This document shows positions 51,648 to 59,685 of a stretch of 64,000 nucleotides of DNA, piece by piece. The position numbers and the translations under genes are program-made. Every line of letters begins with the position of its first letter. Positions within the stretch are counted from its first letter, which is position 1. The notes under the pieces are model-generated. The model did no database searches. It was not told the origin of the DNA and saw only the letters and a program-made list of their open reading frames with translations. Origin of the DNA: CAVRUH01 sp963822595 (GTDB taxonomy: Bacteria > Chlamydiota > Chlamydiia > Chlamydiales > Waddliaceae); contig CAWGIG010000001.1 of the NCBI GenBank assembly GCA_963822595.1, positions 310,001 through 374,000 on the forward strand, given 5' to 3'.

Positions 51648-53873
51648 TTATATCATAAAGAGCAGTTCGCGGTATTTAGGCAATGGCCAAAGTTCATCAT
51701 CGATTTGGCTTTCTAGGGAGTCCACGGCGTGCCTAAACTTTTCTGCTTTTGGAACCATTTCATCGCTAAAAGCCTTTGCTCTTTCAAAAATGGGTAGGCC
51801 GTCAATTCTGCCTCTAAGTTTTTCCATTTGTTCTGAAAGGGTGATTGCCTCTTCGATTGTTTCATTTAATTTTTTTAAGATTTCGTTTTGACGAGGCATT
51901 TTATTTTTTCCGGGCAATAAAGTCTTGGAAGCTTGAATACTACGCGCGACGGCTTCTTGGTGTTTTAATGCTGCCGGAAGAATCTGTGTGCGGAACATAT
52001 CTATCATCAATTTTGATTCTATATGCAGAACGTGAGCATAGTGCTCGGACATCACCTCAAAGCGAGATTTGAGTTCTTGTTCTGTGAGAATGCCTTGGAA
52101 GGCTTGAATGGTTTTTGGAGAGTATAGCGATGGGAATGAATCGATGGATCTCTTAATATTGGGCAGTTTTCTTTTTTTAGCTTCATTTACCCATTTCTCG
52201 GAGTAATTATCGCCTGAAAAGCACACCGAGCGTGAGTTTTTCAGATATTTTTGGATGACCGGAATAGAAGCTTTAATCAGTTGTTCGTTAGAAGGTTTTT
52301 TAGTATCGAGATTTTTTTCGATTTCGTTCAATATTTTATGCAAACTCTCTGCCACAACGGCATTCAGAGCGGACACTGTGAAAGCTGGATTTGCTGAGGA
52401 ACCGACAGCCCGAAATTCGAATTTATTTCCTGTAAAAGCAAAAGGAGAAGTACGATTTCGGTCTGTATTGTCTTTATCGATATCCGGAAGCTCAAGGATG
52501 CCTAAACTGTGCTTGCCCTTTCCGTGGGATTCATCGGATGCCCCCTTTTTCTCAATTTGATCCAAAAGCCTCTCTAGGGCTTCTCCCAGATAGATCGACA
52601 TAATCGCCGGAGGCGCTTCATGTCCGCCTAAACGGTAATCATTGTTGGCGGAACCAATAGAAGCTCTTAATAGCTCTGAATGGTTGTAAAAGGCATCCAG
52701 AATAGCTGTGAGCACGATCAAAAAGTGGAAGTTATTGCCTGGCGTTTCCGTAGGATGGAGTAAATTGATACCGGTATCTGTACAAAGAGACCAGTTGCAG
52801 TGTTTTCCGGAGCCGTTTATAGCGGCAAAGGGCTTTTCGTGAAGAAGGACTTTTAAATCATGATGTACAGCAGTTTTGCGCATCAATTCCATCAGAAGAA
52901 TGTTATGGTCTATTGCTGCTGAAGCTTTTTCGACACTGGGTGCGACTTCATGTTGTGCAGGCGCGACTTCGTTATGCCTTGTTTTGAGGGGGATTCCCAG
53001 CTTTAGAGCTGCGATTTCAAAATCATGCATGAAGCTAACGATACGTTCTTTTACGGTTCCAAAATAATGGTCTTGGAGTTCCTGTCCTTTCGGGGCAGGT
53101 GCCCCAAAAACGGTTCTCCCTGCCATAAGCAGATCCGGACGTAGATTTGCCAATGCGCGATCGATGACAAAATATTCTTGTTCTAATCCCAAGGTGACTC
53201 GAACTTGCGTCGCTTCTACACCTGTCAGCTTCAATAATCTCAAAACCTCTTCACCAATTTTCTTTTCGGAACGAAGAAGAGGAATTTTGTTGTCGAGAAC
53301 ATCGCCGGTCCACGAGAAGAATACAGAAGGGATGCAAAGTGTTATTCCACCGCCGGCTTTCCAAATGAAAACGGGAGATGTAGGATCCCATCCTGTGTAG
53401 CCGCGCGCTTCATAAGTGGTTCGCAACCCCCCTGAAGGGAATGATGAGGCATCTGGCTCACCTTGGACGAGTTGCTTTCCTGTGAATTTTTCTATCATTT
53501 CATCATTTGAGGTCCAATCGATGAAGGCGTCGTGCTTTTCCGCGGAAGACCCTGTTAGAGGTTGAAACCAATGAGAAAAGTGTGTTGCCCCGTGAGTCAA
53601 CGCCCATACTTTCATTGCTTCAGCAATTGCATCGGCATATTCTAGTTTGATTTTTTCTTTGCCATCCATGGCGTTGATGATATTTTTGTATATCGCCCCT
53701 GACAACATTTTTTTCATGACAGATCGATTAAATACATGGATCCCAAAATTTGCAGAAACGGCTCCCCCATTCTCTTCGAGTGTCGGAAAAGTGCCATGTC
53801 GTTTCGCTGTTGCCTCTACCGCTAAAAATCGTGTATTCACTGGTTGACCCTTGCTAAAGTTCTTTAAGGTCAT
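51648..53873 (-). CDS. glnN: glutamine synthetase type III (GlnN family)
   Basis: Makes glutamine from glutamate, ammonia and ATP. 741 aa, the length of GSIII, not GSI (about 470). Blocks: THFSHWFQPLTGSSAEKHDA, FPSGGLRTTYEARGYT, GLEQEYFVID, TRHNEVAPAQHEVAP, NGSGKHCNWSLCTDTG, and the C-terminal domain with NDYRLGGHEAPPAIMSIYLG. The ATG at 53873 is 2 nt after the HAD stop. Chlamydiaceae lack such an enzyme as far as I know, so this may broaden nitrogen metabolism. First residues MTLKNFSKGQPVNTRFLAVE. Confidence 0.93.
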   Translation of the reverse strand: MTLKNFSKGQPVNTRFLAVEATAKRHGTFPTLEENGGAVSANFGIHVFNRSVMKKMLSGAIYKNIINAMDGKEKIKLEYADAIAEAMKVWALTHGATHFSHWFQPLTGSSAEKHDAFIDWTSNDEMIEKFTGKQLVQGEPDASSFPSGGLRTTYEARGYTGWDPTSPVFIWKAGGGITLCIPSVFFSWTGDVLDNKIPLLRSEKKIGEEVLRLLKLTGVEATQVRVTLGLEQEYFVIDRALANLRPDLLMAGRTVFGAPAPKGQELQDHYFGTVKERIVSFMHDFEIAALKLGIPLKTRHNEVAPAQHEVAPSVEKASAAIDHNILLMELMRKTAVHHDLKVLLHEKPFAAINGSGKHCNWSLCTDTGINLLHPTETPGNNFHFLIVLTAILDAFYNHSELLRASIGSANNDYRLGGHEAPPAIMSIYLGEALERLLDQIEKKGASDESHGKGKHSLGILELPDIDKDNTDRNRTSPFAFTGNKFEFRAVGSSANPAFTVSALNAVVAESLHKILNEIEKNLDTKKPSNEQLIKASIPVIQKYLKNSRSVCFSGDNYSEKWVNEAKKRKLPNIKRSIDSFPSLYSPKTIQAFQGILTEQELKSRFEVMSEHYAHVLHIESKLMIDMFRTQILPAALKHQEAVARSIQASKTLLPGKNKMPRQNEILKKLNETIEEAITLSEQMEKLRGRIDGLPIFERAKAFSDEMVPKAEKFRHAVDSLESQIDDELWPLPKYRELLFMI

Positions 53874-53875
53874 TT

Positions 53876-54526
53876 TTAGACGATTTCCCAATTATTTGCT
53901 AGACTATAATTCCTCAATTTTCTATCGGGATTTACCACTTTTGCAGTACCCGCGGCCTTCAAGAAATTCAAATCATAATAGCTATCTGAATAAGCAACTG
54001 TATTTTTAACGGGGACATTTAGCTCACCACATAACGAATTAATATAAAGTGCTTTAGATTGACCATCCATATGACTTTCAACGTGTGAGATGCAACCTAA
54101 GGAGTCGACGGCATATTGGGTCGATCCCCATGCGTTAACACCTAATCTTTTTGCTATGGGTTTTACCAAAAAATGGGGAGAAGTCGAGAGAATGACAGTG
54201 TAATGCCCTTCTTCGTGAGCATTGACAAGGCGTTTTGTGATGGGAAAATAAAGAAGCTCATCCAGGTGTTCATTAAGGAAAGAATCTACATTTGCATCGA
54301 TATCACTCATGCACCGTCCCGAGAAAAATGTTTTGCAGGCGGAGTTATTGAGTTTTTCGGGGGAAATAAAGCCCCATTTATGGAGTGCATACTGTCCTAA
54401 AAGGGTGATCATTTGGCGGGTGGGAATAAGTCCTTTTCTATAGAGATACATTCCGAATTGAAAACTGCCATTAACTTTAAGGAGGGTATGATCTAGGTCA
54501 AAGAAACTGATGTTACTATAGGACAT
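53876..54526 (-). CDS. HAD-superfamily hydrolase, SerB-like (subfamily IB)
   Basis: Protein of 216 aa. Motif I FFDLDHTLLK (nucleophile Asp near residue 10), motif II ILSTSP, motif III Lys in GQSKALYI and motif IV VAYSDSYYDLNFL. The helical cap inserted after motif I (FQFGMYLYRKGLIPT) and the overall size suit subfamily IB phosphatases such as phosphoserine phosphatase or CicA-like enzymes. Substrate unknown. The ATG at 54526 begins a tight operon with glnN, nadD, rsfS, fabF and nudix. Palindrome 54535-54648 ends 8 nt upstream. Confidence 0.88.
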   Translation of the reverse strand: MSYSNISFFDLDHTLLKVNGSFQFGMYLYRKGLIPTRQMITLLGQYALHKWGFISPEKLNNSACKTFFSGRCMSDIDANVDSFLNEHLDELLYFPITKRLVNAHEEGHYTVILSTSPHFLVKPIAKRLGVNAWGSTQYAVDSLGCISHVESHMDGQSKALYINSLCGELNVPVKNTVAYSDSYYDLNFLKAAGTAKVVNPDRKLRNYSLANNWEIV

Positions 54527-54534
54527 ACTAAATT

Positions 54535-54648
54535 CCACCACAGAGATCACAGAGAAAGCTAAGATCAGAGAGAGAAAGTTAGAAAATGATTAAAAATTTA
54601 ACTCATTTTCTCTCTGTGATCTCAGCTTTCTCTGTGATCTCTGTGGTG
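54535..54648. repeat. period-9 palindrome, family D
   Basis: About 114 bp between the stop of the coiled-coil gene (7 nt away) and the start of the HAD gene (8 nt away). The arms consist of 9-nt units such as CACAGAGAT and CACAGAGAA, complementary to the right arm ending TCTCTGTGATCTCTGTGGTG; the centre is AAAATGATTAAAAATTTAAC. It may end transcription of the coiled-coil gene. Confidence 0.88.
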
Positions 54649-54655
54649 AAACAGT

Positions 54656-56236
54656 TTATTTCCCTGAAAGTTTCCTTTCAAGTTCTTTAATGCTTTGGTC
54701 GAGCTTTTCTAGGCGTTTCTTTTCTTCGTTCACCTGTTCATTGATTTTCATCATCTGATCGAAGCCTAAACCTGATCCGCCCGCTTGTTTTCTGTAAATT
54801 TCGTACTGTTCTTTCACTTTTTGACGGCGATCTTTACGTTCTTTAAGCAATGCTTTTACATCGGATAAGTCTTCTCCGGATTGCTCTAAACGCATTCTTT
54901 CGACTTTTTCAATCACGGCGTCACGGATGGGAATCAGCTTTCTACGGAGCTCTTGACGGTGAGGTGAACTAATCTCAGCCGCAGCAATTTCCTTTTCCAA
55001 TGCTGCAAAGGTTTCCCCGATCTGAGTTGGATCGGAAGAAGCGATATCTTGTTCAAAAGAAGATATTGCTTTGCGCAGATTGTCCAGTTTTTCTTCTCTT
55101 TTGCGAAGTCTTTCCTGTTCCTGTTCTTTTCGCTTATTATCCTCTTCTCGTTTCATAGCGATAATAGGTTGTTCAGCTTTAACAATTTCATTCTTAAGGA
55201 ATGAAATTTCGTCGCGGCCAAGACGCAATTCTTTCATCTCAACAAAGATCTCATTAACACGCGTTTCAGCATCTTGAACAGATAGTTTTCCTTCAGCTGC
55301 GTCTATTCCGAATTGTTTAATCTTTGCAAAAATTCCATCTTCATTATTTTTCATTTCTTGAAGATGTTCGTTTTTCTCACGCTTTCTTTCTTTTTCAACT
55401 TCTTTCATTTGATCCCAACACTTGCTCAACTCTTTTCTCGTTTCAGCAAACGCTTGGCTATTCAAAGTGAGAATTTTAGCAATATTTTGGAGACCTTTAA
55501 TCTCCTCGCGGAGGTCATAAATAGAACTCTTTTGGATTTCGTTGACAAAACGGGTGTTGGCAAACCCAACGACATCGGCAGTAAACAGATCGCTCACTTC
55601 TTTGATGAGTTCTTTACGTCTGGGGAATACGCTATCTCCCAGAGATGAAAGTCTTTTGAAAAACTTATTTTTCTGTTTCACTCTCATTTGGGTGCGAATA
55701 AGTTCCTTTCTTAAGGAATTTACTCGAGAAGCTTGAGTGTTAAGAAGATTTATTTCCCTCTGCAGCTGATTATATTTCGAAAAGTGATCCGAAAGGAAGT
55801 CGCAATAATCAGGAAAACGGATTTCTTCTTGCTTTTCGATATTTTGCGCGAGTTCTTTGATGCTTTGTTCGATGGCTTCGATAGCTTTATCAATTTGTTC
55901 TGTGGCGAAAGCGCTTTGTTCGTCGAGGATTTCTTTTAACCGATAGGCTTCTTGAGAAATTTCGCTGTATTTTGTCCAGTAGAGAGATCTAACAGACGGA
56001 GAAAGTTGCTCCTTAAACTGCTGTAGGCAAAGCTTGCGTGCTTCCCAAAAACAACGGAAGCTTGGGCTCCCCGTTTGGGAAATAGAGGCCTGCATGCATT
56101 CGATGATGCGGTGCAGCTTTGTCTCTGAATCCGGAATCGATTCTAACTCCTTCAGAAGTAATCCAAACAAGGAATCTTTTGCTAACTCTTCACCATCTTG
56201 ATCATTGGAAATATTTGCCTCTTCAACTTTACTCAT
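54656..56236 (-). CDS. large coiled-coil hypothetical protein
   Basis: Protein of 526 aa, nearly all charged helix with long heptad-rich stretches (LRKREEKLDNLRKAISSFEQ; EEKKRLEKLDQSIKELERKL). No signal peptide or membrane span. A similar coiled-coil protein stands between the iojap/fabF genes and miaA in Chlamydia trachomatis as I recall, so it is likely a conserved chlamydial structural protein. The middle LSSLGDSVFPRRKELIKEV and FANTRFVNEI are the least repetitive parts. The function is unknown. Confidence 0.8.
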   Translation of the reverse strand: MSKVEEANISNDQDGEELAKDSLFGLLLKELESIPDSETKLHRIIECMQASISQTGSPSFRCFWEARKLCLQQFKEQLSPSVRSLYWTKYSEISQEAYRLKEILDEQSAFATEQIDKAIEAIEQSIKELAQNIEKQEEIRFPDYCDFLSDHFSKYNQLQREINLLNTQASRVNSLRKELIRTQMRVKQKNKFFKRLSSLGDSVFPRRKELIKEVSDLFTADVVGFANTRFVNEIQKSSIYDLREEIKGLQNIAKILTLNSQAFAETRKELSKCWDQMKEVEKERKREKNEHLQEMKNNEDGIFAKIKQFGIDAAEGKLSVQDAETRVNEIFVEMKELRLGRDEISFLKNEIVKAEQPIIAMKREEDNKRKEQEQERLRKREEKLDNLRKAISSFEQDIASSDPTQIGETFAALEKEIAAAEISSPHRQELRRKLIPIRDAVIEKVERMRLEQSGEDLSDVKALLKERKDRRQKVKEQYEIYRKQAGGSGLGFDQMMKINEQVNEEKKRLEKLDQSIKELERKLSGK

Positions 56237-56311
56237 ACTTTGAACCTTTATTCTCTTAATTTCAGGGGAGATTATAACCGATTTCCTCTTTTGAGTAAAG
56301 CCTTATCACCC

Positions 56312-57358
56312 TTATATAATATCATGATCTTGCCGAATGATGTCTATTGCCACTTCCGGATCATGCAAATCCATATCTAACCAACGGAATATAGGCTCCT
56401 TACGAAACCATGTAAATTGCCTTTTAGCATATCTGCGCGAGGCTTGTTTAAATTCTTTCACTAAATTTTTATAATCCTCTTCCGTTTGTTTTGTATTGAG
56501 GAAATCCAGAGCCTGCCTATAGCCGATAGATTGTGCAGCGGATGAATTGGTCCTAATTCCCTCTTTTTCTAATCTTTTTACTTCTTCAAGAAACCCTTTT
56601 TTCATCATTTCCTCGCATCTTTGGTCGATCCGATGGTATATCGACTTTCTTGGACGATGCAAAAACCAGCAGCGAAAATCGAAATTTTTAGGGGTTTGAT
56701 GGCCTCTCCAAATATTGTGGCTGACAGGATCTCCGCTAAGAGTGATGATCTCAAGGGCGCGAATAATTTTCTGTTTATCGAATTTAGTGATTGTATTCGC
56801 GTATTTTGCATCGAGCGTTCTCAATCTTTCATAAAGAGCTTCGGATCCTAGTGTTTCTAATTCTTCTTGCAGAGATTTTCTGAGTTCGGGTAACGGAGGG
56901 GGACCACTTGGGGGTCCATAAATAAGAGAATGGAGATAGAATCCAGAACCTCCGACGACGATTGGCACACCATCGCGATCGAGAATTTGTTTGCAGCATT
57001 GACGCGCTTCATAGGCGAAATCGACAACGTTAAAAGGTTCGTTAATGTTGCGAATATCAATAAGATGATGCGGGACTTCGAGGCGATCTTCAAGGGACAC
57101 TTTAGCCGTTCCGATATCCATGCCGCGATACACTTGCATGGAGTCGGCCGAAACAATTTCTCCATCCATTTCTTTTGCGAGTTCTTTAGCAAAATCGGAC
57201 TTTCCGACACCTGTGGGGCCGGAAATGACGATGACACGTTTTTTTGGGAGGTAGACTTCTCCAGACATTTGTTTTTGAGCTTCGACGGCGAATCCGGTGA
57301 AGATTCTTTCGATATCTTCCTTGACGATCGTTGAACCCTTTGATGAGCTAAATGGCAT
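56312..57358 (-). CDS. miaA: tRNA dimethylallyltransferase
   Basis: Adds the isopentenyl group to A37 of UNN-reading tRNAs. P-loop VIVISGPTGVGKSDFAKELA (about residues 43-62), then EIVSADSMQVYRGMDIGTAK, VPHHLIDI, VVGGSGFYLHSLIYG and FTWFRKEP near the C-terminus. 348 aa; the N-terminal 30 residues before the P-loop region are extra, and an internal ATG at 57268 is possible. It follows rsbV by 5 nt. Confidence 0.95.
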   Translation of the reverse strand: MPFSSSKGSTIVKEDIERIFTGFAVEAQKQMSGEVYLPKKRVIVISGPTGVGKSDFAKELAKEMDGEIVSADSMQVYRGMDIGTAKVSLEDRLEVPHHLIDIRNINEPFNVVDFAYEARQCCKQILDRDGVPIVVGGSGFYLHSLIYGPPSGPPPLPELRKSLQEELETLGSEALYERLRTLDAKYANTITKFDKQKIIRALEIITLSGDPVSHNIWRGHQTPKNFDFRCWFLHRPRKSIYHRIDQRCEEMMKKGFLEEVKRLEKEGIRTNSSAAQSIGYRQALDFLNTKQTEEDYKNLVKEFKQASRRYAKRQFTWFRKEPIFRWLDMDLHDPEVAIDIIRQDHDII

Positions 57359-57363
57359 AACTA

Positions 57364-57723
57364 TTAACCAGTGGTCTCTTTATTTAATTTTTTTATTGCC
57401 CCATTGACACTATCTGTTAAAACAAAAAAATGGTTTAGTCCAGAAATCGTAAAAATCTCTAAAACTTTTTTATTCAATGAAGTAATTATCATTTCGCCCT
57501 TGAAGGATTCCATCTTTTTATTCGTCTGCAAAAGAACTCTGATTCCCGCACTACTTATATAATCAAGTCCTTGAAGATCTAAAACGAGTTTTTTATTTCC
57601 AGAGTTTATCGCATTTTGGAGATTTTTTTCCACTTCAGAAGCAGTATTGGCATCTAATTTTCCGGAAATGCGGCAAATTTCGACATCTCCGACCCTTTCT
57701 CTGGTAAAATTTACTGAATCCAT
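57364..57723 (-). CDS. rsbV: STAS-domain anti-sigma factor antagonist (RsbV-like)
   Basis: Protein of 119 aa, one STAS domain: VEICRISGKLDANTASEVEK, then KLVLDLQGLDYISSAGIRVL, where the first or second Ser of DYISSAG is the usual phosphorylation site. It should bind an RsbW-type kinase and free a sigma factor in a partner-switching pathway. AGGAGAG precedes the ATG. Same neighbour (miaA) as in Chlamydia trachomatis. Confidence 0.92.
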   Translation of the reverse strand: MDSVNFTRERVGDVEICRISGKLDANTASEVEKNLQNAINSGNKKLVLDLQGLDYISSAGIRVLLQTNKKMESFKGEMIITSLNKKVLEIFTISGLNHFFVLTDSVNGAIKKLNKETTG

Positions 57724-57763
57724 AGAAATGCTCTCCTAGAAAAAAATAGCTTCGGAGAGATGA

Positions 57764-58138
57764 TTAACAACTTTGCGAGGCGACTTCTGTTTTGAGATCT
57801 TGTGAATATCTCTTTTCGAGGAACTGAACTTTTTCTGCAGCCACGCGCAGTTTACATCTTTTGTCACCCTCTTTTCCATGCCAAACATCGAGTTGGAGTC
57901 TACCTTCTACGAGGACCGGGGAAGAAACATCGAGCGAATTAGCGCAGCTTTCGGCTTGTTTTCCCCATACAACGACATCGACGAAACAGACTTCCTGTTG
58001 TTTGTCGCCACCTTGGGTGACAAAATCTCTATTTAAAGCTAGCAGCAGGTCAGTAACAGCTACGCCGTTCGGAGTACTCCGAAGTTCCGGCTTACGCGTT
58101 AATCTACCTGCGATAATGACTTTATTTAGTGCTACCAT
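57764..58138 (-). CDS. ssb: single-stranded DNA-binding protein
   Basis: Protein of 124 aa, one OB fold: MVALNKVIIAGRLTRKPELR, then GVAVTDLLLALNRDF, FVDVVVWGKQAESCANSL and VLVEGRLQLDVWHGKEGDKR. The C-terminus is ...EVASQSC, lacking the acidic DDDIPF tip that recruits partners in E. coli. ATG at 58138 with AAGGGTG upstream; a GTG at 58147 is an alternative. Followed 40 nt later by rsbV. Confidence 0.94.
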   Translation of the reverse strand: MVALNKVIIAGRLTRKPELRSTPNGVAVTDLLLALNRDFVTQGGDKQQEVCFVDVVVWGKQAESCANSLDVSSPVLVEGRLQLDVWHGKEGDKRCKLRVAAEKVQFLEKRYSQDLKTEVASQSC

Positions 58139-58289
58139 AGCACTCACCCTTGTAAAAAATTAATCCCTTATACCAAAACATATCATAAAAATTTTAATTT
58201 ACAAGAAGAAATCATATATATTTTATTTTATTTTTTTAAGGTGGCGAAGACTATTGATTGTTAATGATTTACGAGAAAATAATATTTTT

Positions 58290-58622
58290 CTATTTTTTTA
58301 AAACTACCTGGGAATTATCTTTTAGCCAGTTCAAATATTCTTGATTTCCCCCATCGATGAGGGTGTAGGTAATTTCAGGAATTTCGTAGGTGCAGTTTTG
58401 TTTAATGATTTCTGTAATTTTTTCGTAATTATCGAGGCAGGTTTTTAGGGTGATTTTTGATTCTTGAGAAGTATCCAATTGATTATTCCAGAGGAAAATC
58501 GATTCTACCCAAGGGGTAATTTGGGCGGAGGCGACTAAGCCTTCTTGGACCAAAAAGCGTGAAACTTTTCGGGCTTCATCAATGCTACCGCTCGTCCAAT
58601 GAATTTCGATAGGCTGTGACAT
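58290..58622 (-). CDS. cutA: CutA1-like protein
   Basis: Protein of 110 aa with the ferredoxin-like trimeric CutA fold: IDEARKVSRFLVQEGLVASA, ITPWVESIFLWNNQLD, ESKITLKT, CTYEIPEITYTLIDGGNQEY. This matches the CutA order 'A..iA..Lv...LAAcvni-....Y.W.g-....E..l.iKt-......H.YevPei'. Start at 58622 because AGAGG is 7 nt upstream; further upstream reading has no start codon of choice. Divalent-metal tolerance has been reported for E. coli CutA, but the true role is unclear. Confidence 0.85.
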   Translation of the reverse strand: MSQPIEIHWTSGSIDEARKVSRFLVQEGLVASAQITPWVESIFLWNNQLDTSQESKITLKTCLDNYEKITEIIKQNCTYEIPEITYTLIDGGNQEYLNWLKDNSQVVLKK

Positions 58623-58690
58623 ACCAATACCTCTTGTGTAACGTAACATATAAACCTTTTTAAGAAATAAATCCAAGAACAATTCGAAGG

Positions 58691-58873
58691 ACGGGTGTGT
58701 ATAGAAACGAAATAACAGGATAAGCAGGATCGCAAGCGGCAGGATAAAAAAGGATAAGAAAAAAAAGAAATTTAAAAAAACAATCCTTTTTTCTTTCTTA
58801 TCTTTTTTTATCCTTTTTTTATCCTGCCGCTTGCGATCCTGCTTATCCTGTTATTCGTTTCTATACACACCGT
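58691..58873. repeat. palindrome, family A copy 5 (longest arms)
   Basis: About 183 bp. The arms continue outward beyond the common core: ACGGGTGTGTATAGAAACGA on the left, with ATAACAGGATAAGCAGGATC inside, mirrored by TCGTTTCTATACACACCGT on the right. It ends 5 nt from the ftsQ stop. This copy shows the fullest terminal sequence of the family. Confidence 0.92.
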
Positions 58874-58878
58874 CTAGC

Positions 58879-59685
58879 TTATCCTTTGAGGAACGCAAGT
58901 CGAGGTATCCTTAAATCGACAATAAGGGAGTCACTCTCCATGGGATGATTCTTCAAGTACTCTTCAAGGACTCTATAATTTGCTAACTGCTGGGAAGTAT
59001 TTTCCGTGGGAAGCCTCAGAATACGCGTCTCGGGCTTGTCATTTGATTCAAAAACCAGAATAACCTCTCTTTGCCCTAAACTCGAAACCTCGCAATACGA
59101 TAAATCAATACGTTTAAGCGGGAGACCAGGATTGTTTTTTAACAGATTCAATGCCCAATTGATTTGTTCGCCTTTTAAAACTTCACCCCATTTGCAAGCG
59201 TCTAGGGATCCATAGACAATTTCGGGGAGTTTTTTTGGGGTGAAGAATGGAGCAACAGGAATCATCACCCCCTCTTCATCCAATGCTGTATTTGAATAAT
59301 CGGCGAGAAACGCAATGGGCTTTCTGACACGATAATCGATATAGAGAGTTCCAGGTTTTACCTTTTTTATTTCGACAGATTGGATAAGTGGACTTTGAAG
59401 CAGCTTTTGTTTAGCCTGTTCAATATTGAGCTTCAGGAGGTTTGTAGGTCTGTTTAAGGAAAGCTCTAATAATTCCGCCAAGTACTCAGTTTTGAGAATA
59501 TCTTTATGGGGACCTCGCTGAACAATAGCAATAATGTTGTATTTTGGATCGACTTCATTGACACGTTTATAATTCCAATAGTACAACAAAATCGCAGCAC
59601 ATGAACCTGAAATCAAAAGCGTCGAAAGAAAAATCCAATAAATGGCTCTTCTAACAGGCAGTTTTTTTTGAGATTCTTTATACAT
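58879..59685 (-). CDS. ftsQ: divergent cell division protein FtsQ (POTRA)
   Basis: Protein of 268 aa: short cytosolic N-terminus, one membrane span at about residues 14-36 (AIYWIFLSTLLISGSCAAIL), then a periplasmic part. The POTRA-like segment is at about 50-120 (LELSLNRPTNLLKLNIEQAK; SPLIQSVEIKKVKPGTLYID), with YRVRKPIAFLADYSNTALDE typical of FtsQ ('RxPVAxxxxxxLVDxxG'). The distal domain is beta-rich. It overlaps the murC-ddl stop by 8 nt. Chlamydiae lack FtsZ but keep some division genes. Confidence 0.82.
   Translation of the reverse strand: MYKESQKKLPVRRAIYWIFLSTLLISGSCAAILLYYWNYKRVNEVDPKYNIIAIVQRGPHKDILKTEYLAELLELSLNRPTNLLKLNIEQAKQKLLQSPLIQSVEIKKVKPGTLYIDYRVRKPIAFLADYSNTALDEEGVMIPVAPFFTPKKLPEIVYGSLDACKWGEVLKGEQINWALNLLKNNPGLPLKRIDLSYCEVSSLGQREVILVFESNDKPETRILRLPTENTSQQLANYRVLEEYLKNHPMESDSLIVDLRIPRLAFLKG

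Noticed and set aside
2521..58878. tRNA, rRNA, SRP RNA, RNase P or tmRNA genes in the intergenic regions
   Set aside because: I found no cloverleaf with conserved T-loop bases and no known RNA signatures; the folded regions are explained by palindromes.
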